Positions 1 to 11,376 of a DNA stretch of 64,000 bases are shown piece after piece. Origin of the DNA: an uncultured Eubacterium sp. (lineage in GTDB: Bacteria; Bacillota; Clostridia; Lachnospirales; Lachnospiraceae); NCBI GenBank assembly GCA_947088865.1, contig CAMUHY010000011.1, positions 44,268 to 108,267 on the forward strand. The letters are read 5' to 3'. Below the pieces are notes generated by a model. The model was not told the origin of the DNA. It saw only the letters and a list, made by a program, of their open reading frames with translations, and searched no databases. The number at the start of each line of letters is the position of its first letter. Positions within the stretch are counted from its first letter, which is position 1. A program made the translations under genes and the position numbers.

Positions 1-1221
<1,221 letters not shown>

Positions 1222-1261
1222 TGATGAGATATTGGACGCGATAAAAGATAAAGAAAACTAT

Positions 1262-1310
1262 AAGGATGCTGCAAGGTCATTTTTAAATGGTCTTGCAGCA
1301 TCCTTGTTAT
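1262..1310 (+). terminator. Hairpin terminator after groEL
   Basis: Arms 1262-1280 and 1287-1305 pair over 19 bp, with two G-U wobbles, around a 6-nt loop. The hairpin lies 40 bp after the groEL stop. The T-tract is short and interrupted, but stem length and position fit an intrinsic terminator, which may also serve the convergent MCP gene. Confidence 0.8.
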
Positions 1311-1381
1311 TGTAGTTGTAATATATATTTTTAAAGATAGTATAAAATTTGAAAAATATATAAATTAGATATGTACTTATT

Positions 1382-3082
1382 TTAAGCCGTTACATTAAAT
1401 TTGGATACCAAATCAGCCATACAAGTTGCCTCTGCACTTAATTCTTGGCTTGTTGCAGAAGTTTCTTGTGCGGTGGCAGCATTGGATTGTACGATTTCAG
1501 AAATTCGATTGATACCTTCCGTAGCTTGATTCATAGCAACAGATTGGTCAGCAGAAATATCACTTAAATCTTTAGAAGCTGAAGCAATATTTTCTACACC
1601 ATCAACAACATTTTTTAATGATTCAGAAGTACGTTGCGTAACGATATTGCCATCGGTTACCTCATGGAGTACATCTTCAAGTAATGTCCTAGAATCGACA
1701 GCAGATTTTGCGCTCTGTTCTGCTAATGTACGAATTTGGTCAGCTACAACAGCAAATCCTTTTCCAGCTTCACCAGCTCTTGCTGCTTCAATAGAAGCAT
1801 TTAAGGAAAGTAGGTTGGTCTGGCTTGCAATATCTTCAATATCAGAAATAATATTTCCAATTTGTTGTGTGGATGCACTGATGCGTGACATCGATTCCAT
1901 TAAGGCAGTCATATCACCATTGCTTGCCTCTGCCAATTCTGAATATTTTTTTGCATTTAGATAAGCTTCTTTCAATTGTGAAGCAGTAGATTGAATGCCA
2001 TCTGAAAGAGTAGTAATTGTTGCCTGCATTTCTTCAACAGAAGCCGCTTGGTCTGTTGCTCCCTCAGCCAATACCTGAGCTGCTTCAGATAAGTTATCAG
2101 AACCTATGGATACTTGGGCAGCCGCTTGATGAATATTGGTAAGCGTATCTGTCATTTGTTTAATTAAGGTCTTAATAGAGGTAAGCATATGTTCAAATTT
2201 TCCTACATAGAGTTCTTCATGTTGAATTTGAACAACAAAATTTCCTTGTGCCATTTCATCTAATACATTATTTGTATCACTGATAATGTTTTGTAAATGT
2301 TCTGCCATATTAAGAACTTCTGTTATCATATCAGCAATCTCATCTTTGCTTTCTACGGTAGGAAATGGTGAATCAAAGTCCCCTTGTGCAAATGTCTTAA
2401 ACCGTTCTCCCAGTGATTTTAAAGGTTTTTCAATACCTCTTGCAATTTTTTTGGCTATTCGTGTAGATATAAGAATAGCTGTGATAATAGCGATTATTAT
2501 AAGAGCGATAAGGACCAATGCCAATATAGATAGCATATTGTTAGCAGAATCTCCTTTTTCTACATTAACATCCATTAAGCTAATCATTGCTTCATCTAAT
2601 GCGTTATATAAAGGTTCTACTTCATTTATCATTTTTTGCTGTGCCTGAAGACTTGATGAGGAATTAGCGGTAGTTCCCATCTTTATTACAGTTGCATCAA
2701 TTTCTTTATATGTTTTCCATGCAGCATCGATTTTGTCCATACAAGCATGTCCTTCCTCTGTTATCATGGTTGGACGAATTTTTTGCAGATAGTTTTCAAA
2801 TTCATTGACTGAGCTATCATGTTTAACAAGAACTTTATCAATCAATTCTTGACTGTCATATCCAATTATCGCACGTGTTGCACTCCGTATTTCTGCACTT
2901 GCATTCATCAATCGTCCGATATCTCCTTGTGGAAAGGCATAATTATCAAGCACTTTTTGATATTGATTTATCATAAAAAATAAAGCAATACCTACAATCG
3001 TGCAAACAGAACTAAAGATTACCACAATAATTGTAAAAGCAGTAACCAAGCGTTTTTTAATGCGCATTTCATTAAATTTCAT
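1382..3082 (-). CDS. Methyl-accepting chemotaxis protein (four-helix-bundle sensor, HAMP)
   Basis: Membrane chemoreceptor of 566 residues. Order of parts: a transmembrane segment near residues 14-36, an extracellular helical region of about 150 residues resembling a four-helix-bundle MCP sensor, a second transmembrane segment near 185-207, a HAMP linker, then a long cytoplasmic coiled coil with the signalling hairpin tip [17 protein letters not shown]. It should report ligand binding to the CheA/CheW kinase. It is transcribed alone, converging on groEL. The ATG is preceded by the recurring leader cassette (see repeat at 3083-3113), which supplies the TGAGGA ribosome-binding site. The ligand cannot be told from sequence. 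Confidence 0.95.
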   Translation of the reverse strand: MKFNEMRIKKRLVTAFTIIVVIFSSVCTIVGIALFFMINQYQKVLDNYAFPQGDIGRLMNASAEIRSATRAIIGYDSQELIDKVLVKHDSSVNEFENYLQKIRPTMITEEGHACMDKIDAAWKTYKEIDATVIKMGTTANSSSSLQAQQKMINEVEPLYNALDEAMISLMDVNVEKGDSANNMLSILALVLIALIIIAIITAILISTRIAKKIARGIEKPLKSLGERFKTFAQGDFDSPFPTVESKDEIADMITEVLNMAEHLQNIISDTNNVLDEMAQGNFVVQIQHEELYVGKFEHMLTSIKTLIKQMTDTLTNIHQAAAQVSIGSDNLSEAAQVLAEGATDQAASVEEMQATITTLSDGIQSTASQLKEAYLNAKKYSELAEASNGDMTALMESMSRISASTQQIGNIISDIEDIASQTNLLSLNASIEAARAGEAGKGFAVVADQIRTLAEQSAKSAVDSRTLLEDVLHEVTDGNIVTQRTSESLKNVVDGVENIASASKDLSDISADQSVAMNQATEGINRISEIVQSNAATAQETSATSQELSAEATCMADLVSKFNVTA

Positions 3083-3113
3083 TTTATCCTCATTTCTGCG
3101 CTGCTTTTTGTGC
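3083..3113 (-). repeat. Start-proximal leader cassette (family A) before MCP gene
   Basis: Read on the minus strand this is TTTTTGTGC-type sequence followed by AAAGCAGCGCAGAAATGAGG and then the ATG. The same cassette precedes at least eight other reading frames here (near 4736, 9423, 15376, 16841, 27000, 34985, 35394 and 41521). The 3' end contains the Shine-Dalgarno sequence. Confidence 0.7.
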
Positions 3114-3195
3114 TAAGAACAAATGTTCTTACGAATTTATGGCAAGCAGCGCGCAGACACAAATCTCGCTATTGAATTTATATACACTGGGTTCG

Positions 3196-3372
3196 TAATA
3201 CTATTTTCATTGCTTATAAAAAACAAAAAAGTGCCATAAAATAAAAATATACAAGATATTGATATTACTAACTTACATCAACATCTTGTATAGAAATTTT
3301 ATTTTATGACACTTGTGTTTATGATAGATGTTAAAAGTTATCCATAATTTATAAGCAATGTTTCAAGTATTA
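3196..3372. repeat. 177-bp foldback (long inverted-repeat) element
   Basis: The 393-bp gap between the MCP and lipoprotein genes holds a nested palindrome. Outer arms 3196-3220 and 3348-3372 match as inverted repeats, including a perfect 13-bp core (3208-3220 with 3348-3360). An inner hairpin of about 35 bp runs from 3229 to 3314. It could be a MITE-like foldback element or a strong terminator for the minus-strand lipoprotein gene. No coding sequence is visible in it, and I saw no second full copy in this window. Confidence 0.65.
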
Positions 3373-3475
3373 ATTATATGATACTACGTTTTAAAAATCT
3401 TTCAACCTTTTATTTAAATATTACCTAAAAATTTTTAATTGTAAAAAGATATTACAGCATATTTTATAGACGATT

Positions 3476-4582
3476 TTAATTTGGTTGGTTGGTGTCTTGA
3501 TTAGTCTGCTTTTGCTGATTGGAATTATCAGGCGCAGCAGGCGATGCATTATCAACAGGATGATGAATCGGGTGGTTCATTGTATTGTTTATATGTTTGT
3601 TCATATGATTGTTTATATTATTTCCCATATTAGGATTTGGAGGTCCTTGTGTTCTTTTCGTATAATTTTGTGGATTTTTCTTCTTTTTGTTTTTGGTTAT
3701 TTTAAATATAACCAGTATAATAATAGCAATAATTACAATATAAGGAAGGAAGAATATAAATATAAACAATATGGTCTGGCAGATATATAAGAAATATTCC
3801 CAGCTTCTCTTTACGGTTTCTTGTAATTTTTGCAGGAAAGTCTTTTCAGAATAAGGCGTAGTATATTCTGTAACTTCATTTAATTCAATATTGACATAAG
3901 AGTAAGCCACATCATTATTCATCTTATTCATATTGGTTTTTAATTTTTTAATTTCGATTTCGATATTGGTTAATTCCTTTTCAATGCTAATAGCATGTTC
4001 ATTGTCTGTTATTGTGCTAAGCATTTTTATATAGCGGTCGCGTTTGGCTTCATAAATTTCAAGAGTGGTTTTGGCATCGCTATATTCTTGGCTAATATTT
4101 TCAGCGTTTGCAGTCTTAAAACGAAGCGTGCCGATGGAATCTAAGCCAGATACAAAGTTTTCATATTTACTGCTGGGAACTCTTACCGTTGCAGAATAGG
4201 TGTGCATCAGTGTTTTATCATTGTTTAGATAATGGCTTCTTGAACCGTTATCGTTATAATTTTCAGATTCGACAAAACCATTATACTCTTTTAATGTGCT
4301 TTTAAAATCCGATACAGCTTTTTGAAAGTCCATTACATCAATTTCCATATTGCAGGAATATACAAGCATTTCTTCGGATAATGTCGTATTTTCAGAATTA
4401 TTATTAAAAGTATTTTTGTCGTTTTCTATTTCAGACTTTGATATACTATCTTTTGAGCCTGATGATTCACTAGAAGTACCAGAGCTGCCTATATTATTTT
4501 TACCGCCTGAAGAAGTACCTCCGCAAGATACAAGGCATAATAAAAATAGAATGGCAACACATGCAATTATTTTTCTTTTCAT
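3476..4582 (-). CDS. DUF4349-type membrane lipoprotein
   Basis: Predicted lipoprotein of 368 residues: a hydrophobic N-terminus ends in the lipobox LVSC (Cys20), then comes a Ser/Gly/Asn-rich linker and a folded region (about residues 70-240) resembling DUF4349, with a coiled coil around TNIEIEIKKLKTNMNKMNND. A second strong transmembrane segment lies near residues 265-295. The cytoplasmic tail is rich in Asn, His and Pro. The gene appears monocistronic. Its ribosome-binding site, GGAATGGAGG, is the terminal part of the 170-bp repeat at 4589-4762. Function is unknown; the architecture suggests an envelope protein anchored at both ends. Confidence 0.85.
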   Translation of the reverse strand: MKRKIIACVAILFLLCLVSCGGTSSGGKNNIGSSGTSSESSGSKDSISKSEIENDKNTFNNNSENTTLSEEMLVYSCNMEIDVMDFQKAVSDFKSTLKEYNGFVESENYNDNGSRSHYLNNDKTLMHTYSATVRVPSSKYENFVSGLDSIGTLRFKTANAENISQEYSDAKTTLEIYEAKRDRYIKMLSTITDNEHAISIEKELTNIEIEIKKLKTNMNKMNNDVAYSYVNIELNEVTEYTTPYSEKTFLQKLQETVKRSWEYFLYICQTILFIFIFFLPYIVIIAIIILVIFKITKNKKKKNPQNYTKRTQGPPNPNMGNNINNHMNKHINNTMNHPIHHPVDNASPAAPDNSNQQKQTNQDTNQPN

Positions 4583-4727
4583 AATAAACCTCCATTCCGA
4601 AGCGTAGCGTAGGAATTGCGCAATAGAAATTCGCGGAGGCGATTTCTATTGTCGCATCAAGCCCTATTTGTGACGCTTCGGCACAAATAGGCGTGTGAAA
4701 AATAAGCGCATCAGCATTATTTTTCAC
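4500..4727 (-). other. Small reading frame carried by repeat copy 1, runs into lipoprotein gene
   Basis: Inside the 170-bp repeat a GTG codon at 4727-4725 follows GGAGG with a 6-nt spacing. It opens a 75-codon frame starting VKNNADALIFHT that overlaps the first 83 bp of the DUF4349 gene in another frame. The first ~47 codons are nearly the same as the frame in the second copy (41362-41514). Most differences between copies change the amino acid, while hairpin pairing is kept. It is therefore more likely a leader frame or by-product of RNA structure than a selected protein. Confidence 0.35.
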
Positions 4728-4762
4728 ACTAAACCTCCATTTCTGCATTGTTTTTTGTTAAA
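4589..4762 (-). repeat. 170-bp multi-hairpin leader repeat, copy 1
   Basis: Nearly identical to 41377-41549. Read on the minus strand it contains a family A cassette (4736-4760), then successive hairpins: GTGAAAAATAA with TTATTTTTCAC, CCTATTTGTG with CACAAATAGG, and a 13-bp ATAGAAAT-containing stem. It ends with GGAATGGAGG, the ribosome-binding site of the DUF4349 gene. The second hairpin pairs as CT/AG in the other copy where this one has CC/GG, a compensating change. Confidence 0.8.
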
Positions 4763-4783
4763 TTTTTACCTAAATAGGTTTAT

Positions 4784-4818
4784 GTCAAGCAGCGTAGCGG
4801 ATTGCGAATATCCGCTTA
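4784..4818. repeat. 33-bp hairpin repeat (family B), copy 1
   Basis: CAAGCAG, 3 nt, AGCGGAT, a 7-nt loop, then ATCCGCT. Two other copies (12468-12500 and 34936-34968) have the same spacing and a 7-nt loop. The stem differs from the 12468 copy by a paired A-T to G-C exchange. It overlaps the stop codon of the gene at 4816-5163. Confidence 0.6.
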
Positions 4819-5163
4819 ATATTCACCATTATATTCGTTATATTTATATACGGAGAAAAAATCAATGTGGTATGGCATATAGATATTTTTTAATTTAGGA
4901 AAATTATGTTCTAAAAATTGTATAATATCCTCTGTCATTTCTTCACAAAAATGGTTTTGATTTAAGCTGCCGCTTAAAACGGCATCATTGCCTATGTATT
5001 GAAGTAACAAGTATCCATATGAAGGTTCAACAATCACTAAATCACTTAATAAATCCGAATGCAGTTCATTGCTGGCAGCATAAAAACGAATCATATCTGC
5101 ATTGTCACTGTGGAAATATTCTACATTATAAGAATAACCATGACTGTAAAACATTGGTTGCAT
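4816..5163 (-). CDS. Small hypothetical protein
   Basis: A protein of about 115 residues with mixed alpha/beta composition, no signal peptide and no membrane segment. It contains YGYLLLQYIGNDAVL and an acidic stretch around CEEMTEDIIQFLEHNFP. I do not recognise the family. The ATG at 5163 was chosen because GAGAG lies about 8 nt upstream; an in-frame TTG at 5178 has no ribosome-binding site. Its stop codon lies within a family B hairpin repeat. It is flanked by the DUF4349 lipoprotein and, divergently, by a membrane protein; no functional inference is possible. Confidence 0.6.
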   Translation of the reverse strand: MQPMFYSHGYSYNVEYFHSDNADMIRFYAASNELHSDLLSDLVIVEPSYGYLLLQYIGNDAVLSGSLNQNHFCEEMTEDIIQFLEHNFPKLKNIYMPYHIDFFSVYKYNEYNGEY

Positions 5164-5298
5164 TTGTATCACTCTCAATTTTAATTTATATAATTATTAT
5201 AGTATATAGACAATCTCGTTGCAATGTATAATTTATTTTCTTTAAATAAGTAAAAAATCTTGACGAAAATCACAATATGACAGATAATTACAATAAAT

Positions 5299-5357
5299 GA
5301 TTTGTGCCTGCATATAGAACAGCGAACGATTTATTACATTTGCAGGTTATGGAAAGG
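5299..5357 (+). repeat. Leader element family C, copy 1
   Basis: About 50 bp starting GATTTGTGC and ending TTTGCAGGTT, matching 57279-57328 before rho at roughly 80 % with one gap. CCTGCA at 5307-5312 pairs with TGCAGG at 5341-5346. In the rho copy the left arm is changed only to bases that still pair through G-U wobbles. Confidence 0.5.
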
Positions 5358-5370
5358 TATGGTAATTTTT

Positions 5371-5889
5371 ATGGAAATATCCGATATTTCAGTGGAACAG
5401 ATTATTAAACAAAAAGCGTCAAATAATTCTATTATATTTAAAGTGGTAATGATAATTGCATGTATATTGGCGGCAACGACGATTCCATCAACACAATCCT
5501 TTGGATTTTTGGTTCTTTGTATGCTTATTGTATTTACAGTGATGCTGTTTAGATATTATAAGATAGAAATTGAATATGCGATTGTTGACAATGAACTGAT
5601 AATTGATAAGATAACAGCTAGAAATTCCAGAAGGCGATGCGGCAGATATAGTTTGGAAAAAGCGGAACTGGTTGCAAAAAAAAATTCACAGGCAGCCCTT
5701 AGAATGGCGCATAGAGATTTGAGAACATATGATTATACATCACGTGAAAATGAAGAAAACAGCGTTGTTTTGTACACGTATAATGACAGCAATGAGATGG
5801 AACGGATACTGTTAGAACCCAATGAACGAATAACAGAGCGCATAAAAGAAATTGTGTCAAAACAATGTTATAAACTTGATGAAAATTGA
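5371..5889 (+). CDS. Small membrane protein of unknown function (DUF6106-like)
   Basis: Predicted 172-residue protein starting MEISDISVEQ. Two adjacent hydrophobic segments (about residues 25-62) form a membrane hairpin, followed by a soluble region of about 110 residues rich in charged residues, with RNSRRRCGRYSLEKAELVAK. The pattern resembles the Lachnospiraceae DUF6106 family, a guess from memory of the fold order rather than a search. The ATG at 5371 was preferred; an in-frame ATG at 5359 lies directly on the GGAAAGG sequence and has no room for a ribosome-binding site. The guaB promoter begins right at its stop codon. Confidence 0.7.
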   Translation: MEISDISVEQIIKQKASNNSIIFKVVMIIACILAATTIPSTQSFGFLVLCMLIVFTVMLFRYYKIEIEYAIVDNELIIDKITARNSRRRCGRYSLEKAELVAKKNSQAALRMAHRDLRTYDYTSRENEENSVVLYTYNDSNEMERILLEPNERITERIKEIVSKQCYKLDEN

Positions 5890-7414
<1,525 letters not shown>

Positions 7415-7565
7415 TCATTATAGGAAATTAGTTCTATACTTGCACAATGATTTAATATATTGTATACTAAACTAAATGATTATCTAATCTCTATGTCATA
7501 TTTATAGAGAGCAATTTAGAGAAAACTGTAACTGTGTTTAATATAGGCTGAGAGGAAGTTGACAT

Positions 7566-8153
7566 ATGAATAATGCAATGTTGGGTAGTTACATTGCCAA
7601 GAGTCATAATAATGGCAATTTTACAGATTATGAGTTAAAAGTGTTGAGAGAAAATAATCTGGATGATATGGTAGCTACATTTATTAAATTAAAAAATGAT
7701 AGATATACAATTCAGTTTCAGTGTGTTTTTAAGACTTTGGAGTATTTTGTTGGTGATGGTTTTATGCTGGAACAGATAAATACAGCGAATGAATATGGCG
7801 GACATTTTATAGGATGTCAGTTTATGGACGGAGACGAAAATGTTTTTTTCGGTATCAGCGGTGATGATGATGCACTTTTAGAATTGGCATCTATTTTTGC
7901 AAAAGAAGACTTTAAAGATTTTGATGATAATGCGTATGATTCCGTTTGTGAACTTATTAATTGTATCAATGGTTTATTTGCAACAAAACTGAGTGATGAG
8001 AAAGTAGAAGTTGTATTAAGACCGCCTGTTTTTTATGGAGATGCACATATTGTCAGTGATAAGTCATTTTATATTGCTACTTTTTATGTAAAAGGCAAAA
8101 AAATAGATATGATTATGAGTGTTTCTAGTAAGATTCATTTAGAGAGTAATTGA
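7566..8153 (+). CDS. CheX/CheC-type chemotaxis phosphatase-like protein
   Basis: A 195-residue soluble protein. The stretch DSVCELINCINGLFA, with a proline about 22 residues after the ELIN asparagine (LRPPVF), fits the CheC/CheX/FliY active-site pattern of Asp/Ser, Glu three residues before Asn, then Pro. These proteins dephosphorylate CheY-P. The gene is followed after 47 bp by a CheY-like receiver, so the two probably form a response regulator-phosphatase pair. The N-terminal 100 residues are not diagnostic. ATG at 7566 follows GAGGAAG. The family is read from the motif only. Confidence 0.7.
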   Translation: MNNAMLGSYIAKSHNNGNFTDYELKVLRENNLDDMVATFIKLKNDRYTIQFQCVFKTLEYFVGDGFMLEQINTANEYGGHFIGCQFMDGDENVFFGISGDDDALLELASIFAKEDFKDFDDNAYDSVCELINCINGLFATKLSDEKVEVVLRPPVFYGDAHIVSDKSFYIATFYVKGKKIDMIMSVSSKIHLESN

Positions 8154-8200
8154 TATTCCGTAGACAAAGTGTGCCATTTAGACAGATTGGAGGAATAGTT

Positions 8201-8563
8201 ATGGCAAAGATATTGATTGTAGATGATTCAATGACTTCAAAGAAATTTTTAAGAACGATGCTTGAGAGAGCCGGATGTGAAATTATAGGAGAGGCTTCTG
8301 ACGGCCAGGAAGGTATTGATAAATATAAAGAACTTAAGCCAGACGTAGTTACTATGGATATTACTATGCCGATAAAAAATGGAATTGAAGCATTACAAGA
8401 AATTATGCAATATGATTCTAATGCAAAGGTTGTTATGGTGACAGCAGCAGGACAAAATACAAATATGGTGGAAGCTTTAAAGTTGGGCGCTGCTGATTTT
8501 ATACAAAAGCCTTTTGAGATTGACCAGATTTCTGCTGTTATTAAAAAGGTATTAGACGAGTAA
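8201..8563 (+). CDS. Single-domain CheY-like response regulator
   Basis: A 120-residue receiver with no output domain. Visible key residues are the acidic pair in ILIVDDS (Asp8/Asp9), the phospho-acceptor Asp in VVTMDITMP, the Thr in VMVTAAGQ and the Lys of FIQKPF. Such proteins act by binding partners, classically the flagellar switch. The start at 8201 has GGAGG 8 nt upstream. It directly follows the CheX-like gene, and its stop overlaps the truA start by one base, so the three are probably co-transcribed. It is probably controlled by the neighbouring phosphatase and a kinase outside the window. Confidence 0.92.
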   Translation: MAKILIVDDSMTSKKFLRTMLERAGCEIIGEASDGQEGIDKYKELKPDVVTMDITMPIKNGIEALQEIMQYDSNAKVVMVTAAGQNTNMVEALKLGAADFIQKPFEIDQISAVIKKVLDE

Positions 8564-9300
8564 TGTATAATTATAAAATAAATATACAATATGATGGTGG
8601 AAGATACGAAGGATGGCAGCGAATTGGCAAGGATTTTTCATCAAATACGGTTGAAAATAAAATTGTGACAGTCATAGAGAAGATGACTGGAGAACAGATA
8701 GAATTGCCATGTGGCTGCCGCACGGAAACAGGCGTTCATGCACTGGGTCAGGTTGCTAATTTTAAATTATCGCAAAAGAAAGAAAAAAATGATATTAAAA
8801 ATTACTTAAACCGATATCTTCCTAGAGATATTGCAGTTCTTAGCGTAGAGCAGGTTGACGAGCGTTTTCATAGTCAGCTTAATGCAAAGAGTAAAACATA
8901 TATGTATGTGTTGGATATGGGAAATGTTGCTAATGTATTTAAACGCAAGTATTCGTACCATACATTTCATCGTTTAAATATTGAGGCAATGCAAAAAGCT
9001 AGTCATTTTTTTGTTGGGGAGCATGATTTTAAGGCATTTACCACAGCTAAAAAAAATAAATCTACAATAAGAAATGTAGAAGCTATTGGTATTGATGTTC
9101 AAGGCAGTGAAGCTGTTATTGAAATAACAGCAAATGATTTTATGCACAATATGGCAAGGTATATGATAGGTATGCTGCTTGATATTGGCAACGAAATTAG
9201 AAAGCCAGAGATAATAAATGATGTATTTGAAAACAAAGAAGTAACCATGTCATTTCCAGCAGAAAGTTATGGATTATTTTTAAAAAATATTATGTATTAA
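8563..9300 (+). CDS. truA: tRNA pseudouridine synthase A homologue with Asp-to-Glu at the catalytic position
   Basis: TruA converts U38-U40 of tRNA anticodon stem-loops to pseudouridine. The 245-residue length and whole-length features (start YKINIQYDGGRYEGWQ, the KSKTYMYVLD segment, DFKAFTT, the C-terminal NDFMHNMARYMIGML) are typical. However, the signature normally reading GRTDAGVHA is CRTETGVHA here: the catalytic aspartate is replaced by Glu55 and the preceding glycine by cysteine. I read the codon as GAA at 8725-8727. The protein may be inactive, slower, or a specialised paralogue of another TruA elsewhere. It is translationally coupled to the upstream cheY-like gene. Confidence 0.88.
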   Translation: MYNYKINIQYDGGRYEGWQRIGKDFSSNTVENKIVTVIEKMTGEQIELPCGCRTETGVHALGQVANFKLSQKKEKNDIKNYLNRYLPRDIAVLSVEQVDERFHSQLNAKSKTYMYVLDMGNVANVFKRKYSYHTFHRLNIEAMQKASHFFVGEHDFKAFTTAKKNKSTIRNVEAIGIDVQGSEAVIEITANDFMHNMARYMIGMLLDIGNEIRKPEIINDVFENKEVTMSFPAESYGLFLKNIMY

Positions 9301-9422
9301 CATCAAAATCTTTGAATGAATGGGCTATCGCATTAAGCTTTAAGCTGCAAGATATGTATTCTTGTACCTTTTGTTTTGTGTGACAGCCTTGTTTTATATT
9401 ATAAAAATATATATGTCTATGC

Positions 9423-9448
9423 GCAAAAAGCAGCGCAGAAAAGAGGGA
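9423..9448 (+). repeat. Start-proximal leader cassette (family A) before argS
   Basis: GCAAAAAGCAGCGCAGAA followed by AAGAGGG and the argS ATG at 9452. It is the same cassette as at 3083-3113 and 16841-16866. The remaining bases from 9301 to 9422 show no other structure. Confidence 0.7.
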
Positions 9449-9451
9449 TTT

Positions 9452-11218
9452 ATGGATACCATTATTGAAAACATAAGTAATGTGCTTGGTCAAGCTTTTA
9501 CATTGTGTGGTTATGATGCAAAATATGCAAAGGTGACTCTTTCCAATAGACCTGATTTGTGTGAATATCAGTGTAATGGTGCTATGGCGGCGGCAAAAGT
9601 TTATAAAAAGGCACCGTTGACAATTGCTGATGAAGTTGTCAATCAGTTGAAAGAAGATGTGCTATTTGAGCAGATAGAAAGTGTAAAGCCAGGATTTATC
9701 AATATTTGCGTTTCGCCAGCATATCTTACAGAATTTCTTAATACAATGTCTGTATCGAAGCAATTTGGATATGTTCCTAAGGTGACAAATAAGACGGTTA
9801 TTGTAGATTATGGCGGAGCTAATGTTGCCAAACCGCTGCATATAGGGCATTTGCGTTCGGCAGTTATCGGCGAGAGTATCAAACGTATTCAAAGATATGC
9901 AGGTAATACCATAATAGGCGATGTACATTTAGGAGACTGGGGTCTTCAAATGGGGCTTATTATAGAAGAATTAAGAGACAAAAATCCAAATCTTTCTTAT
10001 TTTGATGAATTCTTTTTGGGAGAGTATCCATCCGAACCGCCTTTTACTATATCCGAGTTAGAACAAATATATCCCGTTGCCAGCAAAAAGTCCAAAGAAG
10101 ATGAGACATTTATGGAGAGAGCCCATCAGACAACATTGGCGTTACAGGGCGGCAATAAAGCATATACAGCTATTTGGAAACATATAATGAATATTTCCAA
10201 AGCAGATTTAAAGAAAAATTATGATGAGCTTCATGTATCGTTTGATTTGTGGAAGGGTGAGAGCGATTCTCAAGTCTATATTAAAGATATGCTTCAGCAA
10301 ATGAACGATAATGGTTTGACTTATGAAAGTCAAGGTGCTATGGTGATTGATATACAAGAGGAGACCGACAAAAAAGAACTTCCTCCATGTATTGTCCAAA
10401 AATCCGATGGTGCAGCGTTGTATGCTACATCAGACCTTGCCACAATGGTTCAAAGGGAATTGGATTATCACCCCGATGCTTACATTTATTTGGCAGATAA
10501 GAGGCAGGAACTTCATTTTACACAGGTGTTTCGTGTTGCAAAGAAAGCAGGAATTGTAAAGCAAAATACCGATATGACCTTTTTGGGGTTTGGAACAATG
10601 AACGGCAGTGATGGAAAACCTTTCAAAACACGTTCAGGCGGCGTGATGAGACTGGAATACCTTATAAAGGATATTCAAGAAGCTGTGTATAATAAAGTTA
10701 TAAACAATCGGGATATGTCGGATGAGGAAGCTTTAAATATTGCTAAAATAGTAGGATTGGCGGCATTAAAATATGGTGATTTGTCCAATCAGGCCTCAAA
10801 GGATTATGTATTTGATATAGACCGATTTATATCGTTTGAGGGGAATACAGGACCTTATATTTTGTATACGATTGTAAGAATCAAGTCTATATTGTCAAAA
10901 TATCAAGAAGAGGGAAATTCTATTTTATGTGATAAAGTGCAGGCCGCTTCATCCGATATTGAAAAAAATCTTCAGTTATCCCTTGCTCGATTTTTAGATA
11001 TGATAGATATGGCATATATGGAGAAGGCTCCACATAAAATATGCCAATATATTTATGAAGTGTCCAATATATTTAATCAATTTTATCATAGTACTAAAAT
11101 ACTTGGTGAAAAAGATAAGGAAAAAAAGCAAGGCTATATTGCGTTGATTTGTTTGACAAAAGATATTTTACTTACATGTATTGATTTATTAGGGTTTGAA
11201 TGTCCAGATAAAATGTAG
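9452..11218 (+). CDS. argS: Arginine--tRNA ligase
   Basis: Charges tRNA-Arg; class I synthetase of 588 residues. The N-terminal Add1 domain (about 1-110) is followed by the catalytic core with the HIGH motif HIGHLRSAV, the arginine-binding region VIVDYGGANVAKP and the ArgRS-type signature FKTRSGG in place of a canonical KMSKS. A helical anticodon-binding domain ends the protein (about 470-588). ATG at 9452 was chosen because AAGAGGG precedes it by about 5 nt; the frame is open further upstream but without a better site. The leader carries the family A cassette. Confidence 0.96.
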   Translation: MDTIIENISNVLGQAFTLCGYDAKYAKVTLSNRPDLCEYQCNGAMAAAKVYKKAPLTIADEVVNQLKEDVLFEQIESVKPGFINICVSPAYLTEFLNTMSVSKQFGYVPKVTNKTVIVDYGGANVAKPLHIGHLRSAVIGESIKRIQRYAGNTIIGDVHLGDWGLQMGLIIEELRDKNPNLSYFDEFFLGEYPSEPPFTISELEQIYPVASKKSKEDETFMERAHQTTLALQGGNKAYTAIWKHIMNISKADLKKNYDELHVSFDLWKGESDSQVYIKDMLQQMNDNGLTYESQGAMVIDIQEETDKKELPPCIVQKSDGAALYATSDLATMVQRELDYHPDAYIYLADKRQELHFTQVFRVAKKAGIVKQNTDMTFLGFGTMNGSDGKPFKTRSGGVMRLEYLIKDIQEAVYNKVINNRDMSDEEALNIAKIVGLAALKYGDLSNQASKDYVFDIDRFISFEGNTGPYILYTIVRIKSILSKYQEEGNSILCDKVQAASSDIEKNLQLSLARFLDMIDMAYMEKAPHKICQYIYEVSNIFNQFYHSTKILGEKDKEKKQGYIALICLTKDILLTCIDLLGFECPDKM

Positions 11219-11376
11219 TGTAAAAAATTTTAGCTTGAAACAGGAATTTATGCTGAAGCGTCATAAGTTCTGATTATTGCAGGAAATGTTACAAAATAGT
11301 AACAGTTTTGTTTAGCAGGCAGCAAATGGATTGTAAATATCCTTTGACTATAAAACGCTTCGGAATGGAAGGCAAC

